A stretch of DNA of 58,265 bases from Clostridia bacterium (GCA_900767025.1 CAAFXS010000030.1:1-58265); one strand, 5' to 3'; shown: positions 1-9,564, counted from the stretch's first letter. Notes: a model not told the origin generated them from the letters alone. A program made the numbers and translations.

Positions 1-610
1 AGCCGTTAAAGCCATCGATAAATACAATTTTATTCTTAAAATAATTAACATCCTTCAGCTTGTCATAAACACGGTTTAGTTCGCTTGCAGAATCGAGAAA
101 ATGACCACTGATAAGCGTTTCATAGGAATTCATAATCAAAGAAATATCCTGAAGCTTTTCTCTAAGGGTAACATTTTCAATACCTGATGACATTTCCTTT
201 ATTTGAAATGCAGAAAGATTGCAGGATTTCATTTCGTCGTACACATCAATCATTGAATTGACAAAATTAAGCGAATCAAGCTTTTTGCCGAAAAGCACAA
301 GATTATCCCTGCACAGGTCAATTGCTTTCATCATCATTACCGCTTTTCCGCCCTTTGAAAGAACGGGAAAAGGCTCACAGCCGTATTCTCTCCTAACTGT
401 ATCGGAAAGGCGGCTGAAGGAGGAATTATCAACAAGACGAACACCTTTTTCACCCAAATCTGTCAAAAGCCTTCTTTCTGCAATAAGAGAAAATTGCTCG
501 GGAGTAATCAGCATTACCTCCCTGCCCGCATTAAGAACAAGGCTTTTAATGCTGTTAAATACATATTCGGTTTTTCCGTAACCTGACGGTCCGAAAACTA
601 ATTCTAACAA
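1..610 (-). CDS. addB: AddB, ATP-dependent helicase/nuclease subunit B, N-terminal part (cut by window edge)
   Basis: Translating the minus strand from a TTG at 610 gives an open frame running off position 1 (about 203 residues). It begins MLELVFGPSGYGKTEYV, a Walker A motif at residues 7-14, followed about 25 residues later by LITPEQFSLIAERRL. That matches the AddB N-terminus, where a P-loop is followed by a PEQ motif. AddB with AddA forms the Chi-regulated end-resection nuclease of Firmicutes. The TTG start is chosen because AGGTGA lies about six bases upstream and the previous gene stops 12 bases away. It is the last visible gene of the ligA operon; addA would be expected beyond the left edge. 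Confidence 0.8.
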   Translation of the reverse strand, partial: MLELVFGPSGYGKTEYVFNSIKSLVLNAGREVMLITPEQFSLIAERRLLTDLGEKGVRLVDNSSFSRLSDTVRREYGCEPFPVLSKGGKAVMMMKAIDLCRDNLVLFGKKLDSLNFVNSMIDVYDEMKSCNLSAFQIKEMSSGIENVTLREKLQDISLIMNSYETLISGHFLDSASELNRVYDKLKDVNYFKNKIVFIDGFNG

Positions 611-621
611 AAAATCACCTG

Positions 622-1344
622 TTATCTTTCAAAATCAAGGGGTGAAACAAGACCCTCGCTTAGTAAATTATCGTAGCAGTCAATAAAAAATTCATACATA
701 GGCCTTGCAATATCAAAGGCAAGTGAAAGCTCGTCAATAAGGCTTGCACTGCCTATTTTTGACAGGTCGGAGGAATAGTAGCAAAAGGACATATTTTTTG
801 CCTTTAGATATGGCTTTAATTCCTCCGGAGCGTCGGGATAAAGCTCTTTTTTATATTCATCACGGCACTCGTATACAAAGCCTGCCTGCTCACAGGCGGC
901 AACGGCATCAAGCCACCTGTCAGGATGTTTTAAAATTTGCTGATGCACTGCTTTGAACAGTGACTGACGGTATAGCCAAAACACTAATCCATAGCCATAG
1001 CTGTTTGGGAAAAATTCAAAAAAGTAAAATGGAGCACCGGGGAATTCATTTTTACTGCGACGGAAAAACATCCACATATTTTCGCGATACTTGATTTTAT
1101 TTTTTCTGCCCCTTGTGTCACGGTAAATTCTTGAAACGGATTTCATAGGGTCGGTCATCATTTTGTCGTCAATATCATACATAAGACCGCTTAGATCAAG
1201 CATTATCTGACGCATGGGAACAGTAATCCCCTGCTTTAATTCTTCCTTATGCTCCTCATAAAAGCTGCGGGAATCATTGAACCTGTTAAGGCAAAGCAGT
1301 TCGATAGATTCAGGCTTTATTCCCTGAAAATTATATTCCTTCAT
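622..1344 (-). CDS. DUF2461 family protein
   Basis: A 240-residue soluble protein. The pattern of a Phe-rich N-terminal segment, SRIYRDTRGRKNKIKYRENM at about residues 84-103 and a downstream aromatic stretch (APFYFFEFFP) matches the DUF2461 (TIGR02453) family, whose function is not established. The open frame extends upstream to 1392, but the ATG at 1344 is preferred: it forms a 4-base ATGA overlap with the stop of the upstream gene and follows a purine-rich SD. Translational coupling suggests co-expression with the lyase-family gene. No catalytic motif is recognisable. Confidence 0.7.
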   Translation of the reverse strand: MKEYNFQGIKPESIELLCLNRFNDSRSFYEEHKEELKQGITVPMRQIMLDLSGLMYDIDDKMMTDPMKSVSRIYRDTRGRKNKIKYRENMWMFFRRSKNEFPGAPFYFFEFFPNSYGYGLVFWLYRQSLFKAVHQQILKHPDRWLDAVAACEQAGFVYECRDEYKKELYPDAPEELKPYLKAKNMSFCYYSSDLSKIGSASLIDELSLAFDIARPMYEFFIDCYDNLLSEGLVSPLDFER

Positions 1345-2603
1345 TTTAAAAGACCCCTGTCCTCCATTTGCTGTGCCGCAAGCATTGCGCAAAGCTTGGC
1401 ACTGTGAAAATTAAGTCCGCCCTGAATCCAGGCGTAATACGGCTCTCTAATGGGTGCGTCTGCGGATAATTCAATGGATGATCCCAAGGTGAACGCACCT
1501 GCCGCCATAACTACCTTGCTGTCATAGCCGGGCATATCCCAAGGCTCAGGCGAAACAAAGCTGTCAACAGGACTTCCGCTTTGAATACCCTGGCAAAAAG
1601 CAACAAGGCTTTCGGGATTCTCAAGGCCCAGGGACTGAACAATATCGTGGCGTATCTCGTCATAACGGGGCGTTGTGTCATATCCGAAGGAGCCGAACAG
1701 TGCAGAGATAAATACTGCACTTTTAACCGCTTCACCAACGGTATGCGGTGCGTAAAACAAGCCCATATAAAGCTCTCTGTTCATTCCAAGGCTTGCTCCC
1801 ACCTCCTTGCCTAAGCCGGGTGTTGTGAGCCTGTAAGCGCATTTTTCCACTAAATCCTGCCTGCCTGCAATATAGCCGCCTGTTGTGGCAATACCGCCGC
1901 CTGCATTTTTAATCATTGAACCTGCAATTAAATCTGCACCAACCTCTGTAGGCTCTCTTTTCTCAACAAATTCGCCGTAGCAGTTATCCACCATAACGAT
2001 TGTGTTTGGATTTCTTTTATGTGCAATTGTGCAGACCCTTTCAATCTCATCAATAGACAAACTGGGTCTTAATTCATATCCCCTGCTCCGCTGAATGTAT
2101 ACCATTGTTACACTGTTATCAACTGCTTTTTCTATGGCATCATAATCGAGGCGTTGATCCTTCAGTGCAACCTCATCGTATGCAACACCGAAATCCTTTA
2201 GTGAACCCATATTTTCACCGCTGATACCGATAACATTATGTATGGTATCATACGGCGTTCCCGTAACGCAAAGCATTTTATCACCCGGTCGAAGAACACC
2301 GAATAAAGCCGTAGCAAGAGTGTGTGTTCCGCAGGTGAAATTATGCCTTACAAGTGCGTCCTCTGCACCTAAAACATCTGCCCACACCTTATCAAGTGTA
2401 TCTCTTCCTCGGTCACCGTAGCCGTAGCCTGTGCTTGAAATAAAGTGATTTTCGGAAATTCGATTATCAATAAATGCCTTTTGCACCTTTTGCTGATTAA
2501 ATTCCGTAATTTCATCAATATAATTAAACTGATTTTTGCACATATTAAGTGCGTTTTCAGTCGCTTTTTCTATTCTTTCACTAATGTTGAAAAAAGGATT
2601 CAT
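1341..2603 (-). CDS. Methionine gamma-lyase family protein (YnbB/aluminium-resistance type PLP enzyme)
   Basis: 420 residues, close to the family norm. The fold type I PLP-enzyme pattern is visible: a cofactor-loop region FTCGTHTLATALFG near 89-102, an aspartate in VMVDNCYGEF near 203-212, and the probable Schiff-base lysine K232 in AGSMIKNAGGG. This matches the Met_gamma_lyase/YnbB family, annotated in Firmicutes as aluminium resistance or cystathionine/methionine lyase-like. The physiological substrate is uncertain. It is preceded by a 4-base overlap with the GNAT gene and overlaps the DUF2461 gene by 4 bases, so three genes are translationally chained. Confidence 0.8.
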   Translation of the reverse strand: MNPFFNISERIEKATENALNMCKNQFNYIDEITEFNQQKVQKAFIDNRISENHFISSTGYGYGDRGRDTLDKVWADVLGAEDALVRHNFTCGTHTLATALFGVLRPGDKMLCVTGTPYDTIHNVIGISGENMGSLKDFGVAYDEVALKDQRLDYDAIEKAVDNSVTMVYIQRSRGYELRPSLSIDEIERVCTIAHKRNPNTIVMVDNCYGEFVEKREPTEVGADLIAGSMIKNAGGGIATTGGYIAGRQDLVEKCAYRLTTPGLGKEVGASLGMNRELYMGLFYAPHTVGEAVKSAVFISALFGSFGYDTTPRYDEIRHDIVQSLGLENPESLVAFCQGIQSGSPVDSFVSPEPWDMPGYDSKVVMAAGAFTLGSSIELSADAPIREPYYAWIQGGLNFHSAKLCAMLAAQQMEDRGLLK

Positions 2604-3319
2604 CTATACATTCTCCACTTTCCGTTATTTTCAAAACCTAAATTTTTATAAAAGCTCTCGTTCTTATCACTTTCACGCATAAGAAAAACTGTTTTTTTAA
2701 TATCGCAAATCATCGCAGAAACAAGAGCCGTTCCGTAGCCTAATCCTCTGAATTCAGGAGCGGTGTGAACCGATGTTAAAATTGCATTATCCCGATAAAT
2801 TGACGAAAAAATTCCGCTTGATGCAATTTCACCGTTAACAGTCAAAGCATATGCCTTTCCGCAGCCGTGGCGTATTCTGTGGCTCACATCAACATACCAG
2901 CTTTCAAAATCAGCAGTGCCGTAGTCCTCAAAATTATACAAATCCATAAGCTTTGGGTATTCGTCAATTTCGGCATAAGGCATATGAAATTCATTTTTCC
3001 TGTGGGCAGACATAATTACGCCCTCATCATACTTACTGTCAAACAAGAAAAATTCGTCAGTTAACAGAGAGGAAAAGCCTGTTGCGGCTATAAATTCCTT
3101 AATTTCATCTGTATTCGCATTTTCATAAGATAAGGTCAAATCATTGTCAAGCCGTGACAGTATTGCAGTAATCTGCCCGTTTGCGTTAATTTGCTTATAA
3201 AACGATGCAAAATCGTAAGCAGTGCCGTAGGCCTTAAGCAGTGACATAATCCTTATGGTAAAAAGGTCGGTCTTGTCAAAACTGCTTATTTCTTCAATTC
3301 TTTCAATTTTCTTAATCAT
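2600..3319 (-). CDS. GNAT family N-acetyltransferase
   Basis: 239 residues. The C-terminal half carries the acetyl-CoA-binding GNAT signature: ASSGIFSSIYRDNAILTSVH (strands 3-4), then VHTAPEFRGLGYGTALVSAM, whose R/Q-x-x-G-x-G/A-like turn is RGLGYG, and a terminal FYKNLGFENNG motif. The N-terminal about 100 residues look like a degenerate first GNAT repeat, as in two-domain acetyltransferases. The acyl acceptor cannot be told from sequence. It overlaps the M42 peptidase gene by 8 bases and the lyase-family gene by 4. Confidence 0.75.
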   Translation of the reverse strand: MIKKIERIEEISSFDKTDLFTIRIMSLLKAYGTAYDFASFYKQINANGQITAILSRLDNDLTLSYENANTDEIKEFIAATGFSSLLTDEFFLFDSKYDEGVIMSAHRKNEFHMPYAEIDEYPKLMDLYNFEDYGTADFESWYVDVSHRIRHGCGKAYALTVNGEIASSGIFSSIYRDNAILTSVHTAPEFRGLGYGTALVSAMICDIKKTVFLMRESDKNESFYKNLGFENNGKWRMYR

Positions 3320-4313
3320 ATAGCTTTGGTAAAATTTCTACTATTAATCTTCTCATTGCATCAATATCGTTTAATTTGCACACGCTTGAGGGTGAGTGTA
3401 TATATCTGCAGGGCAGTGATATTGCCATAACTCGACTGCCCTTGCCGGAAACCTGAACGGCTCCCGCATCATTACCGCCTGCAATGGCAGTTTTTGTTTG
3501 CACTGCAATACCCTTTTCCTCGGCTGTTTTCATTGCAAGCTTATAAAGCTCTGCATCATATACGGTTCTGCCGTCCATAAATGAAACAACAGGACCGTTA
3601 CCTAAAACGCATACCCTGTCACCGCCTGTAACACCGCATAAATCACCTGCAGTTGTTGATTCAAGGACAACAGAAATATCTGCCTGAACCGCATAAGAGG
3701 TACAGGCGGCACCCCTCAAACCAACCTCCTCCTGAACATTAAAGCAAAAATATGTGTCATACTCAAGGTCAGATTTGATAAGTTCAATTAAAAGCATACA
3801 TCCTACTCTGTCATCAAGTGCCTTTGCCTTTAAAAATCCGTCACCGAATTCATAATAATCACTGCTGAAATAAGCATAATCCCCAAGATGCACGAATTTC
3901 AGTGCATCGTCCTTATCACTTGCCCCGATATCAATAAATATTTCGTTAAACTTCGGTGATTTTGATTTTTCATCATCGGATAAAAGATGAACAGGCTTTA
4001 AGCCGATAACACCGCTTATTCCGTTTACGGTAACACTTCTGCCAACCGTTACCTTTGGGTCGATACCGCCGACAGGACTGAATTTAAGATAACCGTCATC
4101 GATAATGTCTGTAATTATAAAGGCTACCTCGTCCATATGAGCGCAGAGCATTATCTTTTTTTCAGGAGCCTTCTGTCCTTTCTTGAAAGCAATTACCGAG
4201 CCTAAGTTATCAATTTCATATTGACAATAATCTTTAATTTGATTAATTATATATTCCCTTACGGAGCCTTCGTCCCCTGATGCGCCGTTAAGCAGGCATA
4301 AATCCTTAAGCAT
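3312..4313 (-). CDS. M42 family aminopeptidase (second of a tandem pair)
   Basis: 333 residues. The dinuclear-metal peptidase pattern of clan MH is present: AHMDEVAF (His ligand and Asp), ALDDRVGC (bridging Asp), NVQEEVGLRGA (catalytic Glu pair) and a late YIHSPSS His ligand. M42 enzymes are self-compartmentalising dodecameric aminopeptidases acting on short cytosolic peptides. ATG at 4313 is preferred over an upstream GTG at 4322 because GGGTGGGTGAA then lies at normal SD distance. The gene overlaps its upstream paralog by 8 bases; the two proteins are clearly homologous but divergent, suggesting an old duplication and possibly hetero-oligomers (inference). Confidence 0.85.
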   Translation of the reverse strand: MLKDLCLLNGASGDEGSVREYIINQIKDYCQYEIDNLGSVIAFKKGQKAPEKKIMLCAHMDEVAFIITDIIDDGYLKFSPVGGIDPKVTVGRSVTVNGISGVIGLKPVHLLSDDEKSKSPKFNEIFIDIGASDKDDALKFVHLGDYAYFSSDYYEFGDGFLKAKALDDRVGCMLLIELIKSDLEYDTYFCFNVQEEVGLRGAACTSYAVQADISVVLESTTAGDLCGVTGGDRVCVLGNGPVVSFMDGRTVYDAELYKLAMKTAEEKGIAVQTKTAIAGGNDAGAVQVSGKGSRVMAISLPCRYIHSPSSVCKLNDIDAMRRLIVEILPKLYD

Positions 4314-5325
4314 TAATTTCACCCACCCTTTCGGTAATATAGGCTGTTATAAGCTCTGACACACTTTCAACATCCTTAATATCCACAACCTCAACAGGCT
4401 GATGCATATACTTTTCGGGAATTGAAATAAGGGCAGTTTTAATTCCGCTTTCACAAATAGAAATAACATCTGCGTTAGTGCCTGTTCTGCCGGACATAAT
4501 TTCGCATTGGTGTGGTATTCTATTTTTCTCTGCAATTTCTTTTAGCTTTGCAGACATTGTTCTGTCAAGAACAGATGAATAACCGATCATTGCACCTTTT
4601 CCTATTTCACCGCAGTCATCCTTTGAGCATCCGGGAGTGAGTGCAAATGAAACATCAACACTAATTGCCTCGTCAACACCCTTGGCAAAGGGTCCTGTTT
4701 TTGCACCCCTTGTACCAAGCTCCTCCTGGGATGAAAACATAACCGTTATTTTGCAGGGTAATTCCTTCAGCTTGTCCAGGGTCAGCAGAATTGCTGCAAT
4801 GCCTGACCTGTCATCAAGGCAGGATGCGGAAACAAGACCGTTCATTAGCGGTGTAAAATTACGCTTAAAGGTAATTCTGTCACCGAGAGAAACTATTTTT
4901 TCAAGCTGCTCCTTGGTCATTCCCGTGTCAATTGAAATATCCTTCATAGCAGGAACCTTGTTTTCTTCCTCTGCTGACTGAAGGTGAGGAGGAAGAACAC
5001 TAACAACTCCCCTAACCTCTTCTTTACCCCAAACAGAAACCTCGTAGCCCGGCAGAATTCTCAAATCAACGCCGCCGCATTTATCTGCTTTGATAAAGCC
5101 GTCATCGGTGATAGAGGTTACAATCATTCCGATTTCATCAAGATGTGCATCAAGCAAAAAATGGTAGCCCTCACCAAAGGTGCAGAAAACATTATTCATA
5201 GCATCAACGCTGACCTCACCGTAGGGTGTAAGCAATTCCGTAAGGACTTTAACAATATTATCCTCTGCACCGGAAACACCGATGGCAGAGGTTAATTTTT
5301 TCAACAATTCAAGAGTATTATTCAT
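4306..5325 (-). CDS. M42 family aminopeptidase (first of a tandem pair)
   Basis: 339 residues with the same ordered metal motifs as its downstream neighbour: LDAHLDEIGMI, CLDDRSGI, FSSQEELGTRGA and a C-terminal KYMHQPVE. It resembles the glutamyl aminopeptidase/FrvX-like group. The frame opens at a TTG (5334), but ATG at 5325 is chosen because GGTGA sits just upstream and the encoded start MNNTLELLKKL fits the family. The start lies inside the end of murD (8-base overlap), so it is translationally coupled to a peptidoglycan gene; no functional link to murein is implied by that alone. Confidence 0.85.
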   Translation of the reverse strand: MNNTLELLKKLTSAIGVSGAEDNIVKVLTELLTPYGEVSVDAMNNVFCTFGEGYHFLLDAHLDEIGMIVTSITDDGFIKADKCGGVDLRILPGYEVSVWGKEEVRGVVSVLPPHLQSAEEENKVPAMKDISIDTGMTKEQLEKIVSLGDRITFKRNFTPLMNGLVSASCLDDRSGIAAILLTLDKLKELPCKITVMFSSQEELGTRGAKTGPFAKGVDEAISVDVSFALTPGCSKDDCGEIGKGAMIGYSSVLDRTMSAKLKEIAEKNRIPHQCEIMSGRTGTNADVISICESGIKTALISIPEKYMHQPVEVVDIKDVESVSELITAYITERVGEINA

Positions 5326-6754
5326 TTTCACCAAATCCGTTTACTAATTCTTTAAATCTTCTTCCTCTGTACTCAAAGGTTTTGAACTGGTCAAAAGCAG
5401 GACAGGCAGGACAAAGAGAAACAATATCGCCTTTTTCTGCTTTTTCTTTTGCGATATTAAGTGCATTTTCAAGTGTATCCGTTAGTTCAATTTTAAGTCC
5501 CGACTCCTTGTAGCCGTCAAAATTAATAATGGTATTATAAATCTTTTCGGCGGTGGCGCCGTTAAGCACAAGAAGCTTAACATTTCTTAAAATATCCGGC
5601 ACCATTTCGTTCATATCATTGCCCTTGTCGGAGCCACCCATAATAACAATAATCCTTTGGTCAAAGGCTCTTAGACCGCTGATAACTCGTGAGGGTGATG
5701 TGGCAATTGAGTCATTATAGTATTTAACACCGTTAAATTCTCTGACAAATTCAATTCTGTGCTCAACACCGCCGAAGGTCCTTGCAACATTTAGAATTGT
5801 ATCGGTATCAACCATTCCCCAAACTGCCGAAATAGCGGTGCAGTAATTTTCAATATTATGACTTCCCGGGATAATGATATCATTTTTGTTCATTACATAA
5901 GCTTCATTTCCGTTGTCGGAGAAAACTATATCGCCGTTCTCTTTCATATAAGCGCCGTTTTTAACAGGATGCTTAATTGAAAATTCAAATAGCTTTCCTC
6001 TAACATCATATCTCATATCGTGATAAACTCTGCCGCCGATGGAATAATCGCAATCTGCATTAAGCACGGTTTTGCAGTTTTCATTTTGATAAATAAGAAT
6101 ATTTCTTTTTGCATCAACATACTCATCAAGGCTTATATGATGGTCCTGATGAGTACATTCAATATTTGTCACAACTGCAATATCGGGTGAATTTACAAGG
6201 TTGCCCATTGTTAAAAGCTGAAAGGATGAAAGCTCAACCACTGCAATGTCATTTTCAGTTATCGTTTCAAGCTCGGGCATAAGTGCCTTGCCGATATTAC
6301 CGCCTAAATAAACCTTATAGCCCTGTTTTTCAAGCATTTTTGAAATCAGAGTGGTTGTTGTGGTTTTGCCGTTGGAGCCTGTTACGGCAATAATTTTTGA
6401 GGGGCAAAGGTTAAAGAAAACCTCCATTTCGGTAGTCACCTTTTGTCCTCTTTCGATACACTCGCCTATCCACGGATTTTGAAAAGGTAAAATGCCGTGA
6501 GAACGGAATACCAAATCCATTTCGGGCAAAACATTAAGATAATCTTCCCCAAGGGAAAAGTTAACGCCCAGCTCTTCAAGCCTATTGCAGATTTCTTTAC
6601 CTATATATTCTTTATCACGGCGGTCACAGGCGTAGACCTGAACACCCATTTTTGCCAAAAATTCAGCACAGGGAACATTGGCAACCCCCATACCTACAAA
6701 TGCAACCTTTTTACCTTTTAAGCTGTTAAAATACTTTTTTGCCTTATCGTTCAT
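5318..6754 (-). CDS. murD: UDP-N-acetylmuramoyl-L-alanine--D-glutamate ligase
   Basis: 478 residues, somewhat longer than the usual about 450. Mur ligase architecture is visible: an N-terminal Rossmann-like UDP-binding domain (VAFVGMGVANVPCAEFLAKM, 18-37), the central ATPase P-loop VTGSNGKTTTTTLI (124-137), VVTNIECTHQDHH in the middle domain, and C-terminal YNDSIATSPSRV and IMGGSDKGNDM, characteristic of MurD. It adds D-glutamate to UDP-MurNAc-L-Ala in the cytoplasm. Here it stands alone between a membrane protein of unknown function and M42 peptidases rather than in an mra/dcw cluster. Confidence 0.93.
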   Translation of the reverse strand: MNDKAKKYFNSLKGKKVAFVGMGVANVPCAEFLAKMGVQVYACDRRDKEYIGKEICNRLEELGVNFSLGEDYLNVLPEMDLVFRSHGILPFQNPWIGECIERGQKVTTEMEVFFNLCPSKIIAVTGSNGKTTTTTLISKMLEKQGYKVYLGGNIGKALMPELETITENDIAVVELSSFQLLTMGNLVNSPDIAVVTNIECTHQDHHISLDEYVDAKRNILIYQNENCKTVLNADCDYSIGGRVYHDMRYDVRGKLFEFSIKHPVKNGAYMKENGDIVFSDNGNEAYVMNKNDIIIPGSHNIENYCTAISAVWGMVDTDTILNVARTFGGVEHRIEFVREFNGVKYYNDSIATSPSRVISGLRAFDQRIIVIMGGSDKGNDMNEMVPDILRNVKLLVLNGATAEKIYNTIINFDGYKESGLKIELTDTLENALNIAKEKAEKGDIVSLCPACPAFDQFKTFEYRGRRFKELVNGFGENE

Positions 6755-6763
6755 ATTTTCTCC

Positions 6764-7597
6764 TTAGTGTATATAAAAATTACCGTTTTTATAGTCTTTA
6801 ACCGTAAATGATTTCATTTTTTCCTCAAGGTCATACTGGAAAGGAAGCTTTTCACCGCCTATGTATTTATTATTTATGGGAACATCGCAGTTCATTGCAA
6901 AATTAGCAATCATCTGCTGACACTTTGTTTGAACATTTCCCAAAAAATAAACTCTGCCGGTGTCAATTTCACATATTGCAAGAGCAATTTTAAGCTGTTC
7001 CTTTTTACCGATTGGTGTAATCATTTTGCTCAAAGCAACGGCACTTTCCTCCGCCCTATCGGTAATAAAGCAGATAACGGCATTGCCCTTTCTTTTCAAA
7101 TTCCGCACGGTTAAATCATTAATTACAGCGTCAATATAAGCCACAATATCATTTTTATCAACATTATCAACTGCTGCCGTGTAGAAATAGCTTTTGCCGT
7201 TTATTGCTTTAACATTGAAATCAAATTCGTTTATTTCCAAATCAGTTGTAACGGAGTATCCGCGGTTTTTCAAATCTTCGGTAACTGCATCAGCGTAGCT
7301 TGCAATGGTATTTTCCTTTCTTGCAGTAATATAATAACCACTGTCGTTGATTTCGTTTTCAACCTGATTTAGAAAGGAATCACATTTTCCGTAGCCGGAA
7401 TAATACAGAAACACTGCAATTAAAACCGCAACAACCATCACATCACATATGATACTGAAAACAGTTGCAAGAGTGCTGTTAAAATCTGCGACATACGGCT
7501 GAACACCGATATAAACAAATATGAATACCGCACTGAAAATAACAAGTCCTTTCAGCACTGCAAATCTTTTTCTTTGCTTTAATCTTGTTTTTTTCAT
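6764..7597 (-). CDS. Hypothetical protein with two N-terminal membrane helices
   Basis: 277 residues, not recognised as a named family. A basic N-terminus (MKKTRLKQRKR) precedes two hydrophobic segments at about 14-34 and 40-65, separated by a short loop. The rest (about 75-277) is a soluble alpha/beta domain, predicted cytosolic. Its layout (helix ADAVTEDLKNRGYSV, strand EFDFNVKAINGKSYFY, helix, strand AVICFITD) loosely recalls restriction-endonuclease-like (Mrr-type) folds, but the expected E-x-K pair reads as Ala/Val, so any nuclease activity is doubtful. It overlaps ligA by 4 bases and lies 9 bases before murD. Confidence 0.55.
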   Translation of the reverse strand: MKKTRLKQRKRFAVLKGLVIFSAVFIFVYIGVQPYVADFNSTLATVFSIICDVMVVAVLIAVFLYYSGYGKCDSFLNQVENEINDSGYYITARKENTIASYADAVTEDLKNRGYSVTTDLEINEFDFNVKAINGKSYFYTAAVDNVDKNDIVAYIDAVINDLTVRNLKRKGNAVICFITDRAEESAVALSKMITPIGKKEQLKIALAICEIDTGRVYFLGNVQTKCQQMIANFAMNCDVPINNKYIGGEKLPFQYDLEEKMKSFTVKDYKNGNFYIH

Positions 7598-9564
7598 TTT
7601 ATCATTCCTAAAAATTCTTCTTCGCTGATTACCGTAATTCCAAGTGAATTTGCTTTGTCAAGCTTTGAGCCTGCCTCTTCGCCTGCAAGCACATAGGTAG
7701 TTTTTTTAGAAACAGATGAAGAGGTTTTTCCGCCGTAGCTTTCGATGATTTTTGACGCCTCTGACCTCTTGAGCGTTGGCAATGTGCCGGTGAGAACAAA
7801 GCTCATTCCTTCAAATCGAGTATCATTGATAACGGTTTTTGATGACATATTAACTCCGGCATCCTTAAGTCTTTCAACAAGCTCAACTGCCGACGAGGAA
7901 GAAAAATAATCAACAACACTTTCTGCCATAATTGCACCAAAGCCGTCAATTTCAAGAATATCATCAACAGAGGCGTTAATTATTTTATCCATAGATTTGA
8001 GATGGTCTGCCAGGAGCTTGCCTGCCTTTGCACCTATATGACGAATACCAAGTGCAAAAATCAGCTTTCCTAAATCATTTTCCTTTGATTTTTCAACAGA
8101 TTTTTTTATATTGTTTGCGCTTGTTTCTTTAAATCCGTCAAGGCTTGCAATTTTTTCGTAGTCAAGATTATAAATGTCATAGGTCTTTGTAATAAGTCCC
8201 TCATTAACAAATGTTTCAATGATTGCAGGGCCTAAGCCTTCAATATCCATTGCGTCTCTTGAGCAGAAATGAATAAGGTTTCTTAAAAGCTGTGCAGGAC
8301 ATTCGGGATTGATACACCTAATTGCCGCCTCGTCATCATCGCGAAAAACAGGTTCACCGCAGGAGGGACAATGGGTTGGAAACTCAAAAATACCGCTGCT
8401 CCTGTGTTCGTTAACGCATAGCACCTCGGGAATGATATCACCTGCTTTTCGGACAGTGATAACATCGCCGATGCCTATTCCCTTTTCGTTAATAAAATCC
8501 TGATTGTGCAAAGTGGCACGGCTGACGGTTGTTCCTGCCAGGTGAATACTGTCAAATACTGCCGTTGGAGTAAGCACACCTGTTCTTCCCACGGCAATTT
8601 CAATATCATTAAGCACCGTCTGCTTTTCCTCCGGCGGATATTTAAAGGCTATTGCCCATTTGGGAAATTTTGCGGTAGAGCCTAAAATATCCCTATGTGC
8701 AAAGCTGTCAACCTTGATAACTGCACCGTCAATGTCATATTCCAGTCTTCCGCGCTCCTTACCTATTCTGTCGATTTCTGCAAGAGCGTCGCTGATGTTA
8801 TCTGTCAGCTTATATGACGGAACTGTGTTGAATCCCAACTCCTTAAGATAATCAAGTGATTCCTTGTGTGAATTAAGCTCCACACCCTCTATCTGCTGAA
8901 TGTTAAAGATAAAAATATCAAGCCCTCTGCTTTTTGTTACAAGACTGTCCTTTTGCCTTAAAGAGCCTGCGGCAGCATTACGGGGATTTTTAAAGGGCTT
9001 TTCGCCGTTAATAAGCTGTCTGTCAACAACCCTTTCAAAGCTCTTTTTGGGCATATAAACCTCACCGCGAACTTCAATATATGGTATCGCCTTATTGAGC
9101 TTAAGAGGAACATTGTGAATAACCTTCAAGTTACCGCTGACATCCTCGCCAACATTACCGTCGCCCCTTGTGGAGCCTCTGAAAAACACGCCGTTTCTGT
9201 ATTCAAGGCTCACTGAAAGTCCGTCAATTTTCGGCTCAACAACATATTTGGGATTGCTGACAGTATCAGTTACTCTTTTTTCAAAATCAAAGATTTCTTC
9301 CCTGCTGAACGCATCCTGCAGGCTTTCCATCCTTACAGTATGAGTAACGCTTTCAAAGGTGTTATCTGCTTTGCCGCCAACCTTTTTTGTGGGGGAATCG
9401 GCAGTTGCCAATTCAGGATATTTTTCCTCAAGGTCGATGAGCTCGCGCATCATCATATCATATTCGTAATCTTCAATTTCAGGAGCGTCATCGTTATAGT
9501 ATCTGTTTGAGTGATACCTGATGGTTTCCTTTAAATCTTCAATTCTTTTTTCAATTTCAGTCAT
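7594..9564 (-). CDS. ligA: NAD-dependent DNA ligase
   Basis: 656 residues, the normal LigA size. Order of domains: Ia NAD-binding (RYHSNRYYNDDAPEIEDYEYD, in part), adenylation domain with K112 in VEPKIDGLSVSL, OB fold, a Cys4 zinc finger (CPSCGEP and CINPECPAQ), helix-hairpin-helix repeats, and a C-terminal BRCT domain beginning around FEGMSFVLTGTLPTLKRSEA. The frame opens at 9582, but ATG 9564 (MTEIEKRIEDLK) has GGTGAT upstream and matches the family start. First gene of the left-hand operon, directly behind a promoter. Confidence 0.95.
   Translation of the reverse strand: MTEIEKRIEDLKETIRYHSNRYYNDDAPEIEDYEYDMMMRELIDLEEKYPELATADSPTKKVGGKADNTFESVTHTVRMESLQDAFSREEIFDFEKRVTDTVSNPKYVVEPKIDGLSVSLEYRNGVFFRGSTRGDGNVGEDVSGNLKVIHNVPLKLNKAIPYIEVRGEVYMPKKSFERVVDRQLINGEKPFKNPRNAAAGSLRQKDSLVTKSRGLDIFIFNIQQIEGVELNSHKESLDYLKELGFNTVPSYKLTDNISDALAEIDRIGKERGRLEYDIDGAVIKVDSFAHRDILGSTAKFPKWAIAFKYPPEEKQTVLNDIEIAVGRTGVLTPTAVFDSIHLAGTTVSRATLHNQDFINEKGIGIGDVITVRKAGDIIPEVLCVNEHRSSGIFEFPTHCPSCGEPVFRDDDEAAIRCINPECPAQLLRNLIHFCSRDAMDIEGLGPAIIETFVNEGLITKTYDIYNLDYEKIASLDGFKETSANNIKKSVEKSKENDLGKLIFALGIRHIGAKAGKLLADHLKSMDKIINASVDDILEIDGFGAIMAESVVDYFSSSSAVELVERLKDAGVNMSSKTVINDTRFEGMSFVLTGTLPTLKRSEASKIIESYGGKTSSSVSKKTTYVLAGEEAGSKLDKANSLGITVISEEEFLGMIK

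Noticed and set aside
219..581. Plus-strand open frame of 120 residues antisense to addB
   Set aside because: No SD or family resemblance; the minus strand encodes a convincing AddB N-terminus over the whole interval.
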